Shown here one piece after another: positions 25,364 to 36,100 of a DNA stretch of 64,000 nt. Each line of letters starts with the position of its first letter. Position 1 is the first letter of the stretch. The notes under the pieces were generated by a model. The model ran no database searches and had not been told where the DNA came from. It saw only the letters and a program-made list of their open reading frames with translations. The stretch is from contig NZ_CP114039.1 in NCBI RefSeq assembly GCF_026965535.1, forward strand, positions 5,084,001 through 5,148,000. Direction: 5' to 3'. A program made the translations under genes and the position numbers. The DNA comes from Corallococcus sp. NCRR. Its GTDB lineage: Bacteria; Myxococcota; Myxococcia; Myxococcales; Myxococcaceae.

Positions 25364-26812
25364 ATGCAGCCCCAGACCCCCATCCCCGATGATGCCCCCG
25401 ACGTCCCGCTCGCGGTCGACCTGGACGGGACGTTGGTGCGCACGGACACGCTGCACGAGAACCTGCTCGTGCTGCTCAAGCACGCGCCGTGGCTGCTCTT
25501 GCTGGTGCCGCTGTGGGTGCTCCGGGGCAAGGCCTTCTTCAAGGCGGAGGTGGCCCGCCGCGCGCGGCTGGACGTCACCTCGCTGCCGTACAACGCGGAC
25601 GTGGTCGCCTTCCTGCGCGAGGAGCATGCGCGGGGGCGGCGGCTGGTGCTGGCCACGGCCGCGGACCGGACCATCGCCGACGCGGTGGCCGCCCACCTGG
25701 GCCTCTTCCACACAGTGGTCGCCAGCGAGAACGGGGTGAACCTGTCCGGCGCGCGGAAGCTGGAGCGGCTGCGCGACTTGCTGGGCCGCTTCGACTACGC
25801 GGGCAACGACGCGGTGGACCTGCACCTGTGGCGCGAGTGCCGGCGGATCATCGTGGTGCACGCACCGGCGGGCGTGCTGCGCCAGGCCCAGGGGCTGGGC
25901 CGCCCCGTGCACCGCGTCTTCGAGGCCCCGCCTGGCGGGCTGCGCTCCTGGGTGAAGGCGCTGCGGGTGCACCAGTGGGCGAAGAACGCGCTCGTCTTCG
26001 TGCCGTTGCTGGCGGCGCACAAGGCCACCCAGGGCGGCATGGCCCCGCGCGCGGTGCTGGCGTTCATCGCCTTCAGCCTCTGCGCCTCCAGCGTCTACGT
26101 CATCAACGACCTGCTGGACCTGGCGTCGGACCGGCGGCATCCGTCCAAGTCGCTGCGGCCCTTCGCGTCCGGGGCCCTTCCGGTGCGCGCGGGCGTCGTG
26201 CTGGCGCCGCTGCTGCTGGTGGGCGCCGCGGCGCTGGCGCTGGCGACGCTGCCCCTGTCTTTCGCCGGGCTGCTGGCCGCGTACTTCGTGCTCACGCTCG
26301 CGTATTCGCTGCGGCTCAAGCAGGTGGTGATGCTGGACGTGCTGGTGCTGGCGGGCCTGTACACGGTGCGGATCTTCGGCGGCGCGCTGGCGGTGGGCGT
26401 GCCCACGTCGAGCTGGCTGCTCATGTTCAGCACCTTCCTCTTCCTGTCGCTGGCGCTGCTCAAGCGGCTGAGCGAGGTGCGGCGGCTGCGTCAGTCCAAT
26501 GAAACCTCCGCCCACGGGCGCGGCTACCTGGCGCAGGACCAAGAGCAGCTCGCGAGCCTGGGCGCGGCGTCGGGCCAGGTGTCGGTGCTGGTGCTGGCCC
26601 TCTACATCACCAGCAAGGAAGTGACTGCGCTGTATGCCCACCCGGAGCGGCTGTGGCTGCTGTGCCCGGTGATGCTGTACTGGGTGGGGCGCATCTGGCT
26701 GCTGGCGCATCGGGGGCTCGTGAACGAGGACCCGCTCGTCTTCGCGCTGAGGGACCGCGTCAGCTACGTCGTGGGCGGGGTCGCCGCGCTGGTGTTGTGG
26801 GTGGCGACGTGA
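25364..26812 (+). CDS. HAD-UbiA fusion: polyprenyl-phosphate phosphoribosyltransferase-like
   Basis: 482 residues. Residues 14-200 are a HAD phosphatase domain (nucleophile DLDGT, Asp19/Asp21). Residues ~205-480 are a UbiA-type membrane transferase with about eight helices and the metal/diphosphate motif NDLLDLASD (Asn248-Asp256). In mycobacteria the UbiA member Rv3806c transfers phosphoribosyl diphosphate to decaprenyl phosphate, and a phosphatase then removes the 5-phosphate. Here a phosphatase is fused to the transferase, which would couple both steps. The next two genes encode DprE1- and DprE2-like enzymes, only 13 bases and then -4 bases apart, so an operon is clear. The function is inferred from context; the UbiA and HAD folds are secure. 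Confidence 0.85.
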   Translation: MQPQTPIPDDAPDVPLAVDLDGTLVRTDTLHENLLVLLKHAPWLLLLVPLWVLRGKAFFKAEVARRARLDVTSLPYNADVVAFLREEHARGRRLVLATAADRTIADAVAAHLGLFHTVVASENGVNLSGARKLERLRDLLGRFDYAGNDAVDLHLWRECRRIIVVHAPAGVLRQAQGLGRPVHRVFEAPPGGLRSWVKALRVHQWAKNALVFVPLLAAHKATQGGMAPRAVLAFIAFSLCASSVYVINDLLDLASDRRHPSKSLRPFASGALPVRAGVVLAPLLLVGAAALALATLPLSFAGLLAAYFVLTLAYSLRLKQVVMLDVLVLAGLYTVRIFGGALAVGVPTSSWLLMFSTFLFLSLALLKRLSEVRRLRQSNETSAHGRGYLAQDQEQLASLGAASGQVSVLVLALYITSKEVTALYAHPERLWLLCPVMLYWVGRIWLLAHRGLVNEDPLVFALRDRVSYVVGGVAALVLWVAT

Positions 26813-26825
26813 CGGGAGCAGGGCG

Positions 26826-28190
26826 ATGAGCACGTCGGATTCCTGGGGCCGCTTCCCTCGCGTGGAGCAGCGGACGCGCGCGCTGACGTGGCGCTCGGAG
26901 GCGCTGCCCCGCGAGGACGGCTCCGTCCTGCCGCATGGCCTGGGCCGCAGCTACGGCGATTCGTGCCTCAACGACGGCGGCACGGTGCTGCTCACCTCGG
27001 GCCTGGACCGGCTCATCGACTTCGACCCGGCGACAGGCGTGGTGCGCTGCGAAGCGGGCGTGTCATTGGACACGCTCTTGCGCCTGGCCGTGCCGCGCGG
27101 CTGGTTCCTGCCGGTGACGCCGGGCACGAAGTTCGTCACGGTGGGCGGCGCCATCGCCAACGACGTGCACGGCAAGAACCACCACCGGGTCGGGACGTTC
27201 GGCCGGCACGTGCGGAGGTTCGAGCTGGTTCGCTCGGACGGCAGCCGCCGGCTGTGCGCGCCCGACGAGAACCCGGACTGGTACGGCGCGACGATTGGCG
27301 GGCTGGGGCTCACCGGGCTCGTCACCTGGGCGGAGGTGCAGCTCCAGCCCATCCGCAACCCCTTCGTCATCCAGGAGACCGTCCCGTTCGACAACCTGGA
27401 CGGCTTCATGCGCGTGTCCGCGGAGTCCGAGCCGGACCACGAGTTCACCGTGTCGTGGGTGGACTGCCTGGCGCGGGGGCGCAAGCTGGGGCGTGGCCTG
27501 TTCTACCGGGGCAACTTCGCGCCCACGCAGTTCGACCGGCTGCCCCTGGCGAAGAGCCACCTGTCCCATCGCAGCGGGCTCGCGGTGCCCATCGACCTGC
27601 CGGGCTTCTGCCTCAACCGGCTGTCGGTGTCCGCCTTCAACTTCCTGTACTACCACCGGGAGCGGATGAAGCCGTCGCCCCGGCTCGTGCACTACGATCC
27701 GTTCTTCTACCCGCTGGACAGCGTGTACGGCTGGAACCGCATCTACGGCCGCAGGGGTTTCCTCCAGTTCCAGTGCGTGGTGCCCCACGCCACCGCGCGC
27801 GACGCGCTGAAGGAGCTGCTGGAGCGCAGCGCCCGGGGCGGGCTTCCCAGCTTCCTGTCCGTGCTCAAGACGTTCGGCAACCTGCCGTCGCCCGGGTGGC
27901 TGTCCTTCCCGCGCCCCGGCTATACGCTGGCCCTGGACTTCGCCAACCAGGGCGAGAAGACGTGGAAGCTGGTGGAGTCGCTGGACCGCGTGACGCGCGA
28001 GGCGGGCGGGGCGGTGTACCCGGCCAAGGACGCGCGCATGAGCCCGGAGAGCTTCGCGGCGTACTTCCCCAGGCGCGAGCAGTTCTCCGCGTACATCGAT
28101 CCCGCGTTCTCTTCCTCCTTCTGGCGCCGGGTGAACCCGGTGCCGCTGCCCCTGCCCGCGCAGGAAGACCGTCAGGCCGCCCTCCCATGA
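26826..28190 (+). CDS. DprE1-like FAD-dependent polyprenyl-phosphoribose oxidase
   Basis: 454 residues, cytosolic VAO-type flavoprotein. The FAD domain has PHGLGRSYGDSC and PVTPGTKFVTVGG; GKNHH (~116-120) matches the region holding the active-site His of mycobacterial DprE1, and YPAKDAR near the C-terminus matches the substrate-contact Lys. DprE1 oxidises decaprenyl-phospho-ribose at C2 to the keto form, which DprE2 reduces to the arabinose. The segment YTLALDF (366-372) aligns with the DprE1 stretch carrying Cys387; here that position is Ala369. It starts 13 bases after the UbiA gene and overlaps the next gene by ATGA. The substrate lipid in this organism is unknown; general aldonolactone-oxidase activity is an alternative. 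Confidence 0.85.
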   Translation: MSTSDSWGRFPRVEQRTRALTWRSEALPREDGSVLPHGLGRSYGDSCLNDGGTVLLTSGLDRLIDFDPATGVVRCEAGVSLDTLLRLAVPRGWFLPVTPGTKFVTVGGAIANDVHGKNHHRVGTFGRHVRRFELVRSDGSRRLCAPDENPDWYGATIGGLGLTGLVTWAEVQLQPIRNPFVIQETVPFDNLDGFMRVSAESEPDHEFTVSWVDCLARGRKLGRGLFYRGNFAPTQFDRLPLAKSHLSHRSGLAVPIDLPGFCLNRLSVSAFNFLYYHRERMKPSPRLVHYDPFFYPLDSVYGWNRIYGRRGFLQFQCVVPHATARDALKELLERSARGGLPSFLSVLKTFGNLPSPGWLSFPRPGYTLALDFANQGEKTWKLVESLDRVTREAGGAVYPAKDARMSPESFAAYFPRREQFSAYIDPAFSSSFWRRVNPVPLPLPAQEDRQAALP

Positions 28191-28924
28191 AGAAAGTCAT
28201 CGTCCTCGGCGCCACGAGCGCCATTGCCCAGGCCACGGTGCGGCTGCTCGCCGCGCGCGGGGCATCGCTGTACCTGGTGGGCCGCAACGCCGCGAACCTG
28301 GAGGCGGTGGCCCGGGACGCGTCCACGCGCGGCGCGCAGAAGGTGGAGTTCCGCGCGCTGGACTTGAACGACTGCGAAGCGCACGCGAGCCTCGTGGAGC
28401 GCGCGTGGCTGGCCCTGGGCGGACTGGACGGGGCCGTGCTGGCGCATGGCGTGCTGGGCGACCAGGCGGAGAGCCAGCGCTCGTGGGCGGCGGCGGAGGT
28501 GGTGCTGCGCACGAACTTCCTCTCCGCCGCGTCGCTGCTGACGGAGCTGGCCAACCGCTTCGAGGCGCAGAAGGCCGGTACGCTGGTGGTGATTTCGTCG
28601 GTGGCGGGAGACCGAGGCCGGCAGAGCAACTACGTGTACGGCGCGTCCAAGGGCGCGCTGACCGTGTTCCTCCAGGGACTGCGCAACCGGCTGGCGAAGT
28701 CCGGCGTGGCGGTGGTGACGGTGAAGCCCGGCTTCGTGGACACGCCGATGACGGCCCACGTGCCGAAGAACAAGCTCTTCGCGTCGCCGGAGCAGGTGGC
28801 TCGAGGCCTGTTGAAGGCCGCGGACGGGCGCAAGAACGAGGTCTACGTGCCCGGCTTCTGGGCGCTCATCATGCTCATCATCCGCAGCATCCCGGAGCCT
28901 GTATTCAAGCGGCTGAAGCTCTAG
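28187..28924 (+). CDS. DprE2-like short-chain dehydrogenase
   Basis: 245 residues, full SDR length. The dinucleotide motif is GATSAIA (8-14). Active-site residues are Ser137/Ser138 in VISSVAG and the YxxxK pair Tyr151/Lys155. A hydrophobic C-terminus (LIMLIIRSIPEPVFKRLKL) resembles the membrane-associating tail of DprE2. It would reduce the 2-keto intermediate made by the preceding oxidase, with NADH or NADPH, to give the arabinose epimer. The start overlaps the oxidase stop (ATGA), implying translational coupling. A hairpin follows, separating it from the converging NRPS gene. Confidence 0.85.
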   Translation: MKKVIVLGATSAIAQATVRLLAARGASLYLVGRNAANLEAVARDASTRGAQKVEFRALDLNDCEAHASLVERAWLALGGLDGAVLAHGVLGDQAESQRSWAAAEVVLRTNFLSAASLLTELANRFEAQKAGTLVVISSVAGDRGRQSNYVYGASKGALTVFLQGLRNRLAKSGVAVVTVKPGFVDTPMTAHVPKNKLFASPEQVARGLLKAADGRKNEVYVPGFWALIMLIIRSIPEPVFKRLKL

Positions 28925-28950
28925 GCATCGGTCGTCGCTCCGCGCGGCAC

Positions 28951-28983
28951 CCCTTCCGTGCCCGGGACGCGGACACGGAAGGG
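28951..28983. terminator. bidirectional hairpin between the DprE2-like gene and the NRPS gene
   Basis: CCCTTCCGTG (28951-28960) pairs with CACGGAAGGG (28974-28983) around a 13-base GC-rich loop. It fills most of the 69-base gap between the converging genes and could end both transcripts. Confidence 0.65.
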
Positions 28984-28993
28984 AGAGCCGGGT

Positions 28994-29800
28994 TCAACTG
29001 CCGGTGGCTTCGGCCTGCGTGAGGGCCGACAGGGCCCGTCGCAGGCGCTCGACGACAGGACCCAGGTGCGGGTCCTGCATCAGCTCGTGATGGCTGCCGG
29101 GGACGTCGTGCACCTCCAGGCCACCTCGCACCAGGGGCTCCCATCCGCGATGACGCGGAATCCCGGCGGCGGCTTCGCTGGCACTCAGGAGGAGCGCGGT
29201 GCCGTCGTACGGGAGGGGCACGTACTTCTCGTGGGCGAAGAGGTTGGCCCGGAAGACGTTGAAGAGGGCACGCAGCTGGGCAGGGCCGGACTGAGCGTCG
29301 AGGATGCGCGCCCGGAGCCCTTCCTGAAGCAGGTGGCCCAGCATCGCGTCGTCGCTCTGTGCCAGCGCTTCGTCCGTGACGGAGAGCGCCTGGCCGAAGG
29401 CGGTGGCGGTGGCATGGGCGAAGGCGAGCCGGGCGCGGGCTTCGGAGTCGAGCTGTGTCTCGGACTGGGCGGGCTTCGTCAGTCCGTAGAGGTGGGCATC
29501 GATGAGGGCGAGCAGGTCCACGGTTTCGCCCGCCTCGCGCAGGCGGCGGGCCATCTCGTAGGCGATGACACCGCCGAGGGACCAGCCTCCCAGTTGGTAG
29601 GGGCCGTGGGGCTGCACGGTGCGGATGGCTTCGAGGTAGAGGTTGGCCATCTCCTCGATGGACTCGGCGACGGGAAGTCCGTCGAGGCCGCGCGACTGGA
29701 GGCCGTAGATGGGCAGTGAGGGGCCCAGACGGCGCGCCAGCTCTGAGTAGGCCAGGACATTGCCGCCGCCCGGGTGGACGAGGAAGAGAGGCCGCTGGCC
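28994..29800 (-). other. Type I thioesterase domain of the nine-module NRPS
   Basis: Residues ~9514-9782. PLFLVHPGGGN begins the alpha/beta hydrolase fold; GWSLGG holds the nucleophilic serine (codons near 29571-29587) and GSHHEL carries the likely catalytic histidine. It releases the peptide by hydrolysis or cyclisation. Confidence 0.9.
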
Positions 29801-30110
29801 GGGCTCTCCGCGCTCCAGCGGGACGAGCGGCGTCCAGGCCTGTGAGTCGTCACGGAGCACCTGGGCGAGCTGCTCGATGGTGGGCTGCTGGAAGAGGACG
29901 GAGAGGGGAATCGACTGGCCGAGGCGCTCGCGCACGGCGGCGACCATGCGCACGGCGAGCAGGGAGTGGCCGCCCAACTCGAAGAAGCTGGAGCGGACGC
30001 CGACGGAGCGGACGTCGAGGAGGTCCTCCCAGATGCGGGCGAGCTGCATTTCGAGCGCGTCGCGGGGCGCGACGAAGTCCCGGGCCTCGATGGCTTGGAC
30101 ATCGGGTTCG
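28994..30110 (-). repeat. PCP-thioesterase 3' end, copy 1
   Basis: The last ~1.1 kb of the nine-module NRPS gene closely matches the last ~1.1 kb of the upstream NRPS gene (copy 2 at 58769-59895), in both DNA and protein, with the same PCP and thioesterase order. Extents are judged by eye. Confidence 0.75.
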
Positions 30111-33100
30111 GGTAGGGCCTTGCGGTCCACCTTGCCGTTGGCGTTGAGGGGCAGGGCGTCCAGCACGACGACGGCCGACGGCACCATGTACTCGGGCAGG
30201 TGCTGCTTGAGGCCAGCCCGGAGAGTGTCCGCATCCAGCGCATGGCCTTCGCTCGCGGTGACGTAGCCGATGAGGCGCTTGTCCGCGTCCGAGCCCCGGG
30301 CCACGACGATGGCTTCGTTGACGCCGGTTGCGGAGCGCAGGGCGGCTTCGATTTCGCCCAGCTCGATGCGGAAGCCCCGCACCTTCACCTGGAAGTCCAC
30401 GCGGCCCAGGAAGTCGAGCGTGCCGTCCGCCTTCCAGCGGGCCTGGTCGCCCGTACGGTAGAGGCGCTCACCCGGCGTGGAGGCGAAGGGGTGCGGGACG
30501 AAACGCTCCGCGGTCAGCTCGGGGCGGTTCAGGTAGCCCCACGCGAGGCCCTGGCCGCCCACGTACACCTCACCGGCGACACCCACGGGCACCGGGTGCA
30601 GGTGCGCGTCGAGGACGTAGACGGTGGAGTTGGAGAGCGGCCGACCGATGGGGATGGTGCCGTCCACACGCGCACCATGCCGCATGGCGAAGGTGGTGGA
30701 GAAGGTGGTGTTCTCCGTGGGGCCGTAGCCGTTGAGGAACGTCGCGCCTTCGGGAATGCGCGAGAGGTGTTCGCGCACACGGGCGGCAGGCAGCACATCG
30801 CCACCGGCGAGGACCTGACGCACGCCCGCGAGCGCTTCACCCTGGTGCAGGGCCATCTGCTCGAAGAGGGCGGCGGTGAGCCAGAGTGACGTCACGCGGT
30901 GGTGACACAGCTGCGCGGCCAGTTCCTCCAGGGAGAGGGAGTGCGGCGGCGCGAGGACGAGCTTCGCGCCATGCAGCAGCGCGCCCCAGATTTCGAGCGT
31001 GGAGGCGTCGAAGGCCACGGGCGCGAACTGGAGCCAGACTTCGTCGGGCCCGAAGCGCATGAAGGTGCTGCCTAGCACGAGACGCGTGATGCCCCGGTGG
31101 GGAACGCTGACGCCCTTGGGGCGGCCCGTGGAGCCCGAGGTGAACATGACGTAGGCCAGGGCTTCACCGTCCACGCGGACATCGGGCGCGTGCGTGGGCT
31201 GTGCAGTCAGGACATCCTTCTGCGAGTCCAGCCAGACGCGGGTCCCGGAGGCGGGCAGCAGTGAGGCGAAGGGCTGATGCGTTACCACCACGCCCACGTC
31301 CGCGTCCTCCAGCAACATCGCGATGCGGTCCACGGGCGCATTGCGGTCCACGGGGACGAAGGCCGCACCCACCTTGAGGATGGCGAGGAGCGCCGTCACC
31401 AATTCGAAGGAACGTTCGACGGCGAGGCCGACGCGTGCCCCTGGGACGATGCCCAGGGCCCGCAGGTGATGGGCCAACTGGTTCGCGCGTGAATCCAACT
31501 GGGTGTACGTCAGCGAATCATTGCCCCGCACGAGCGCGACAGCGTGAGGCGTGCGCTGGGCCTGCTGGGCGAAGTGGACGTGGACCGGCACGTCTGTCGG
31601 GCTGACGGCGGCCGTGTCGTTCCAATCGACGAGGACGCGCTGCCGCTCGTCGTTGGAGAGAAGCGGCAGGTGGGACATGGACTGGTCGGGCTTCGCGGCC
31701 ACGGCCTCCAGCAGCGTGCGTAGGTGGGCGGCCATCCGCTCCACGGTGCTCTTCTGGAAGAGGGCGGTGCTGTACTCCAGCGTGCCTCGCAGCCCTTCGG
31801 CCGTCTCCGTGAAGAAGACACTCACGTCGAACTTCGACGTCGAGTGGGTGGATTCCAAGCCGCGGAGACGGAGCTCCGGCAGCCGCACGTCCTCCGAGGG
31901 CACGTTCTGGAGCGCGAGCAGCGTCTGGAAGAGGGGCGTATGGCTCAGGCTGCGCGTGGGCTGGAGGACTTCCACCAGCTTCTCGAACGGCACCTCCTGG
32001 TGCTCATAGGCCTCCAGCACCGTGGCGCGCACCTGCTGGAGCAGCGCCCGGAAGGATTGGCCCTCATCCATTCGCGCGCGCAGGACGAGCGTGTTGACGA
32101 AGAATCCGATGAGGCCCTCCGTCTCCGCGCGCGTGCGACCCGCGATGGGCGAGCCCACGCTGATGTCCTGCTGGCCCGTGTAGCGCGACAGCAGTCCCTG
32201 CCAGGCCGCGAGCAGCACCATGAAGAGCGAACCGCCTTCACGGTGGCCCAGGCTCCGCAGCGCTTCAGTCAACTCACGCGAGAGCGTGAAGCCGAGGGTC
32301 GCACCCGCGTTGCTCCGGATGACCGGGCGGGGGAAGTCGGTGGGCAACTCCAGCACGGCCGGAGCGCCGGAGAGCTTCCCCTCCCAGTAGGCCATTTCCT
32401 GCCGCAGCGTCTCACCCGAGAGCGTCCGGCGCTGCCAGTCGGCGTAGTCCGCGTACTGCACGGGAAGGGCAGGCAAGGGCGACGACTGTCCCGCGGAGAA
32501 GGCCGCGTAGAGGGCGGTGACTTCGCGCACGAGCACACTCAGCGACCAGCCGTCGGAGACGATGTGATGCATCGTGACGGCGAGGACGTGCTCGCGTTCG
32601 GAAATCCTGAAGAGCAGCGTGCGGAGGAGCGGGCCGGTGCGCAGGTCGAAGGGCCGGCGCATCTCCTCTTCCACGCGGGCTCGTGCCTCGGGCTCGCGCT
32701 GGGATTCAGGCACGTCCGCGAGGTCCACGAGCCCCAGCGGCAGCGGACTGTCGGGATGGATGTGCTGGACCGGCTCTCCGTCCACCTGGGCGAAGGTGGT
32801 GCGCAGGGCATCGTGCCGGCGCACGACTTCCTGGAGGGCACGCTCCAATACGTCCGTGCGCAGGTGGCCCTCAAGCCGGACGGCGACAGGCACGTTGTAG
32901 AGAGGGCTGCCCGGTTCGAGCTGATCAATGAGCCACAGCCGCTGCTGCGCGAAGGACAGCGGCAACGGACCGTCATGCGAGACGCGCGTGAGCGGCGAAG
33001 TGCTCGTGCTGGAGAGTCCCGAGAGACGAACAGCGAGCGCCTCCACCGTGGGGGACTCGAAGAGCGCGCGCAGCGGGAGTTCGACGTTGAACTCCGTGCG

Positions 33101-36100
33101 CACGCGCGACACCACCTGCGTGGCCAGCAGGGAGTGGCCACCCAGGTCGAAGAAGGAGTCCTTCACGCCCACCTGGGGCAGACGCAGGACTTCGGCCCAG
33201 ATGGATGCCAGCTTCGCTTCGGCTTCTGTCCGAGGCGCTTCGTAGGTGTTGCCGGACTGGGGGGCCTCCGGCTCTGGAAGGGCCTTGCGGTCGACCTTGC
33301 CGTTGGAATTGAGCGGCAGCGCCTCAAGCACCACGAAGGTGGCGGGCACCATGTACTCGGGGAGTCCCTGACGCAGGTGTGCCTTGAGGGCTTCCACCTC
33401 CAGCGAGGCATTGGCCTTGGGAGAGACGTAGGCGACGAGGCGCTTGTCGGCGGCTTCACCCTTGGCGACGACGACGACGTCCTTGAGGCCTGGGACGCGG
33501 CGGAGAGCCGCTTCGATTTCACCCAGCTCGATGCGGAAGCCACGCACCTTCACCTGGAAGTCGATGCGGCCGAGGTACTCCAGGCGCCCGTCGATGCGGT
33601 ACCGGACGCGGTCGCCCGTGCGGTACATGCGGCCGCCCGGAGGACCGTAGGGCTCTGGAACGAAGCGCTCTGCCGTGAGCTCCGGACGCAGCAGGTATCC
33701 ACGCGCCTGGCCTTCGCCCGCGAGGTACAACTCGCCTGCGACGCCCACGGGCACCGGTTGCAGCGAAGCGTCCAGCACATAGGCGCGTGTCGCGGGCAGA
33801 GGCCTGCCAATGAGAGGCACTTCGTCACGGCCGACGAGGGAGGCCGTGGAATAGGTGGTGTCTTCGGACGGGCCGTAGAGGTTGTAGAGCTTCTCAACCG
33901 TAGGCACCGCGTAGACCTGCTTGGCCAACATCTCCGGCAGGGCTTCACCGGCGAGGTTGATGACGCGCACGCTGGGCGGTATCGCGCCCAGGCGCAGCAG
34001 CTGCGCCATAGCGGAGGGCACCGTGTTGACGAGCGTGACGTGAGAGGCGGTGGGCAGCTCGGCCAGGTGCAGGGCGTTCTTCGCCACCACCACCGCGCCA
34101 CCGCTGCTCAACGGGGCGAAAAGCTCGAAGACGGAGAGGTCGAAGTTGAGGCTCGTCGCGGCAAGCGTTCCCTTCAGCTCCTCCGGCGAGAACGTCTCCA
34201 AGGCCCAGTGGAGGAACGTCACGGCGTTGCCATGGGAAATGGCGACACCCTTGGGGCGGCCCGTGGAGCCCGAGGTGTAGATAAGGTAAGCGAGGTGGCC
34301 GGGGTGGATGTCCACCGCGGGTGCTGTCGTCGGCTGCTTCGCCAGCTCCACGTCCGAGTCGAGACTCACGAGCGTTGCGGACGTCTCGGGCAGTGCCGAG
34401 AGCAGGTGCGAATGCGCCACGAGGGCGGGGCCCTGGGCGTCCTCCAGCAGCCAACCCAGGCGCTCACGCGGGTAGCTGGGGTCCAACGGCACGTAGGCGC
34501 CACCGGCCTTGAGAATGCCGAGGGCTCCGATGACGAGGTCCTCGGTGCGCTCAACGCAGAGGCCGACGCGCACTTCGGGCCCGACGCCCAGGCTGCGCAG
34601 GCGGTGGGCGAGCTGGTTCGCCTTCGCATCCAGCTCGCGGTACGTCAGCTGCCGCTCAGGCGTGATGACGGCCAGGGCATCAGGTGTGCGGCGTACCTGA
34701 GCCTCCACCATCGCGGGGATGCTGGGTTCGTTCGGCACCTGTGAGGTAAGGGGATTCCATTCGACGAGGAGTTGCTGGCGCTCCGTGTTGGTGAGAAGCG
34801 GCAGGTCGCCAAGCTTCGTGTCCGGCTTCTCTGCGATGGCCTCCAGCAGCACTCCGAAGTGACCGGCCATGCGCTGGAGGGTCGCCGCGTCGAACAGGTC
34901 CGTCGCGTACTCGAACGTGCCGACGAATCCATCCCGGCCTTCACGCAGGCCCAGGGAGAGATCGAACTTCGCGAAGTGGGCTTCCAGAGGCAGGGCCTGG
35001 AAGGACAAGCCCGGCAGACGCAGTGCCTCATTCGGCGTGTTCTGCAGGACGAACATGGCCTGGAAGAGCGGGCTGCGGCTCAGGTCTCGCGTGGGCTGCA
35101 CGGCTTCGACGAGCTTCTCGAACGGCAGGTGCTGGTGTTCGAAGGCCGCGAAGGTCGTGCCTCGCACCTGGGTCAACAGGTCGCGGAACGTCGCACGTGA
35201 ATCCAGCCGGGCACGCAGCACGAGCGTGTTGACGAAGAAGCCAATGAGTCCCTCGGTCTCCGCCTGGGTGCGGCCCGCGATGGGCGAGCCCACGCTGATG
35301 TCGTCCTGCGCGGAGTAGCGCGACAGCAGCACCTGGAATGCCGCCAGCAGCGTCATGAAGGGCGTGGCGCCTTCTCGCTGCGCCAGAGCCTTGAGTGCGT
35401 GAGAGACCTCAGAGGAGATGTGCACGTCCACCTTGGCGCCCCGGTGCGACTGCACGGGTGGCCGAGGCCGGTCAGTGGGCAGCTCCAGCGCCGCGGGCGC
35501 TCCGGAGAGCTGCTGCTTCCAGAAGTGGATCTGCGCGTCCAGCGCCGCCCCCTGGAGCCAGTTCCGCTGCCATGCCGCGAAGTCCGCGTACTGCACGGGC
35601 AGGGGCGCGAAAGCAGGCGTGCCGCCCGTGGCGAAGGCCTCGTAGAAGGCCACCATCTCCCGAACGAGCACACCCATGGACCAGCCGTCGGAGACGATGT
35701 GGTGCATCGTCACCAGCAGCAGGTGGGAGTCCTCGGTCAGACGCACCAGCGTGCTGCGCAGCAGCGGGCCCTTCGAAAGGTCGAACGGACGACGCGCTTC
35801 CTCATTGGCCAGTCGCCGCGATTCCTCCTCCTGGAACGCCTCGGGATGGGTGGAGAGGTCCACGAGCGGCAGCGTCCAGCCGCTGGCGGCGTGGATGGTC
35901 TGGATGGGCTGCTCCTGATGCGCATGGAAGGTGGTGCGCAGGGCCTCGTGGCGATGGACGAGTGATTCGAAGGCACGGCGCAGTGCCTCCACGTCCAGGT
36001 GCCCGGAGAGCTGGAGAGCGGTGGGAAGGTTGTACGACGCGTCCCCAGGCTGGAGCTGATCCAAGAGCCACAGCCGCTGCTGCGCGAAGGACAGCGGCAG

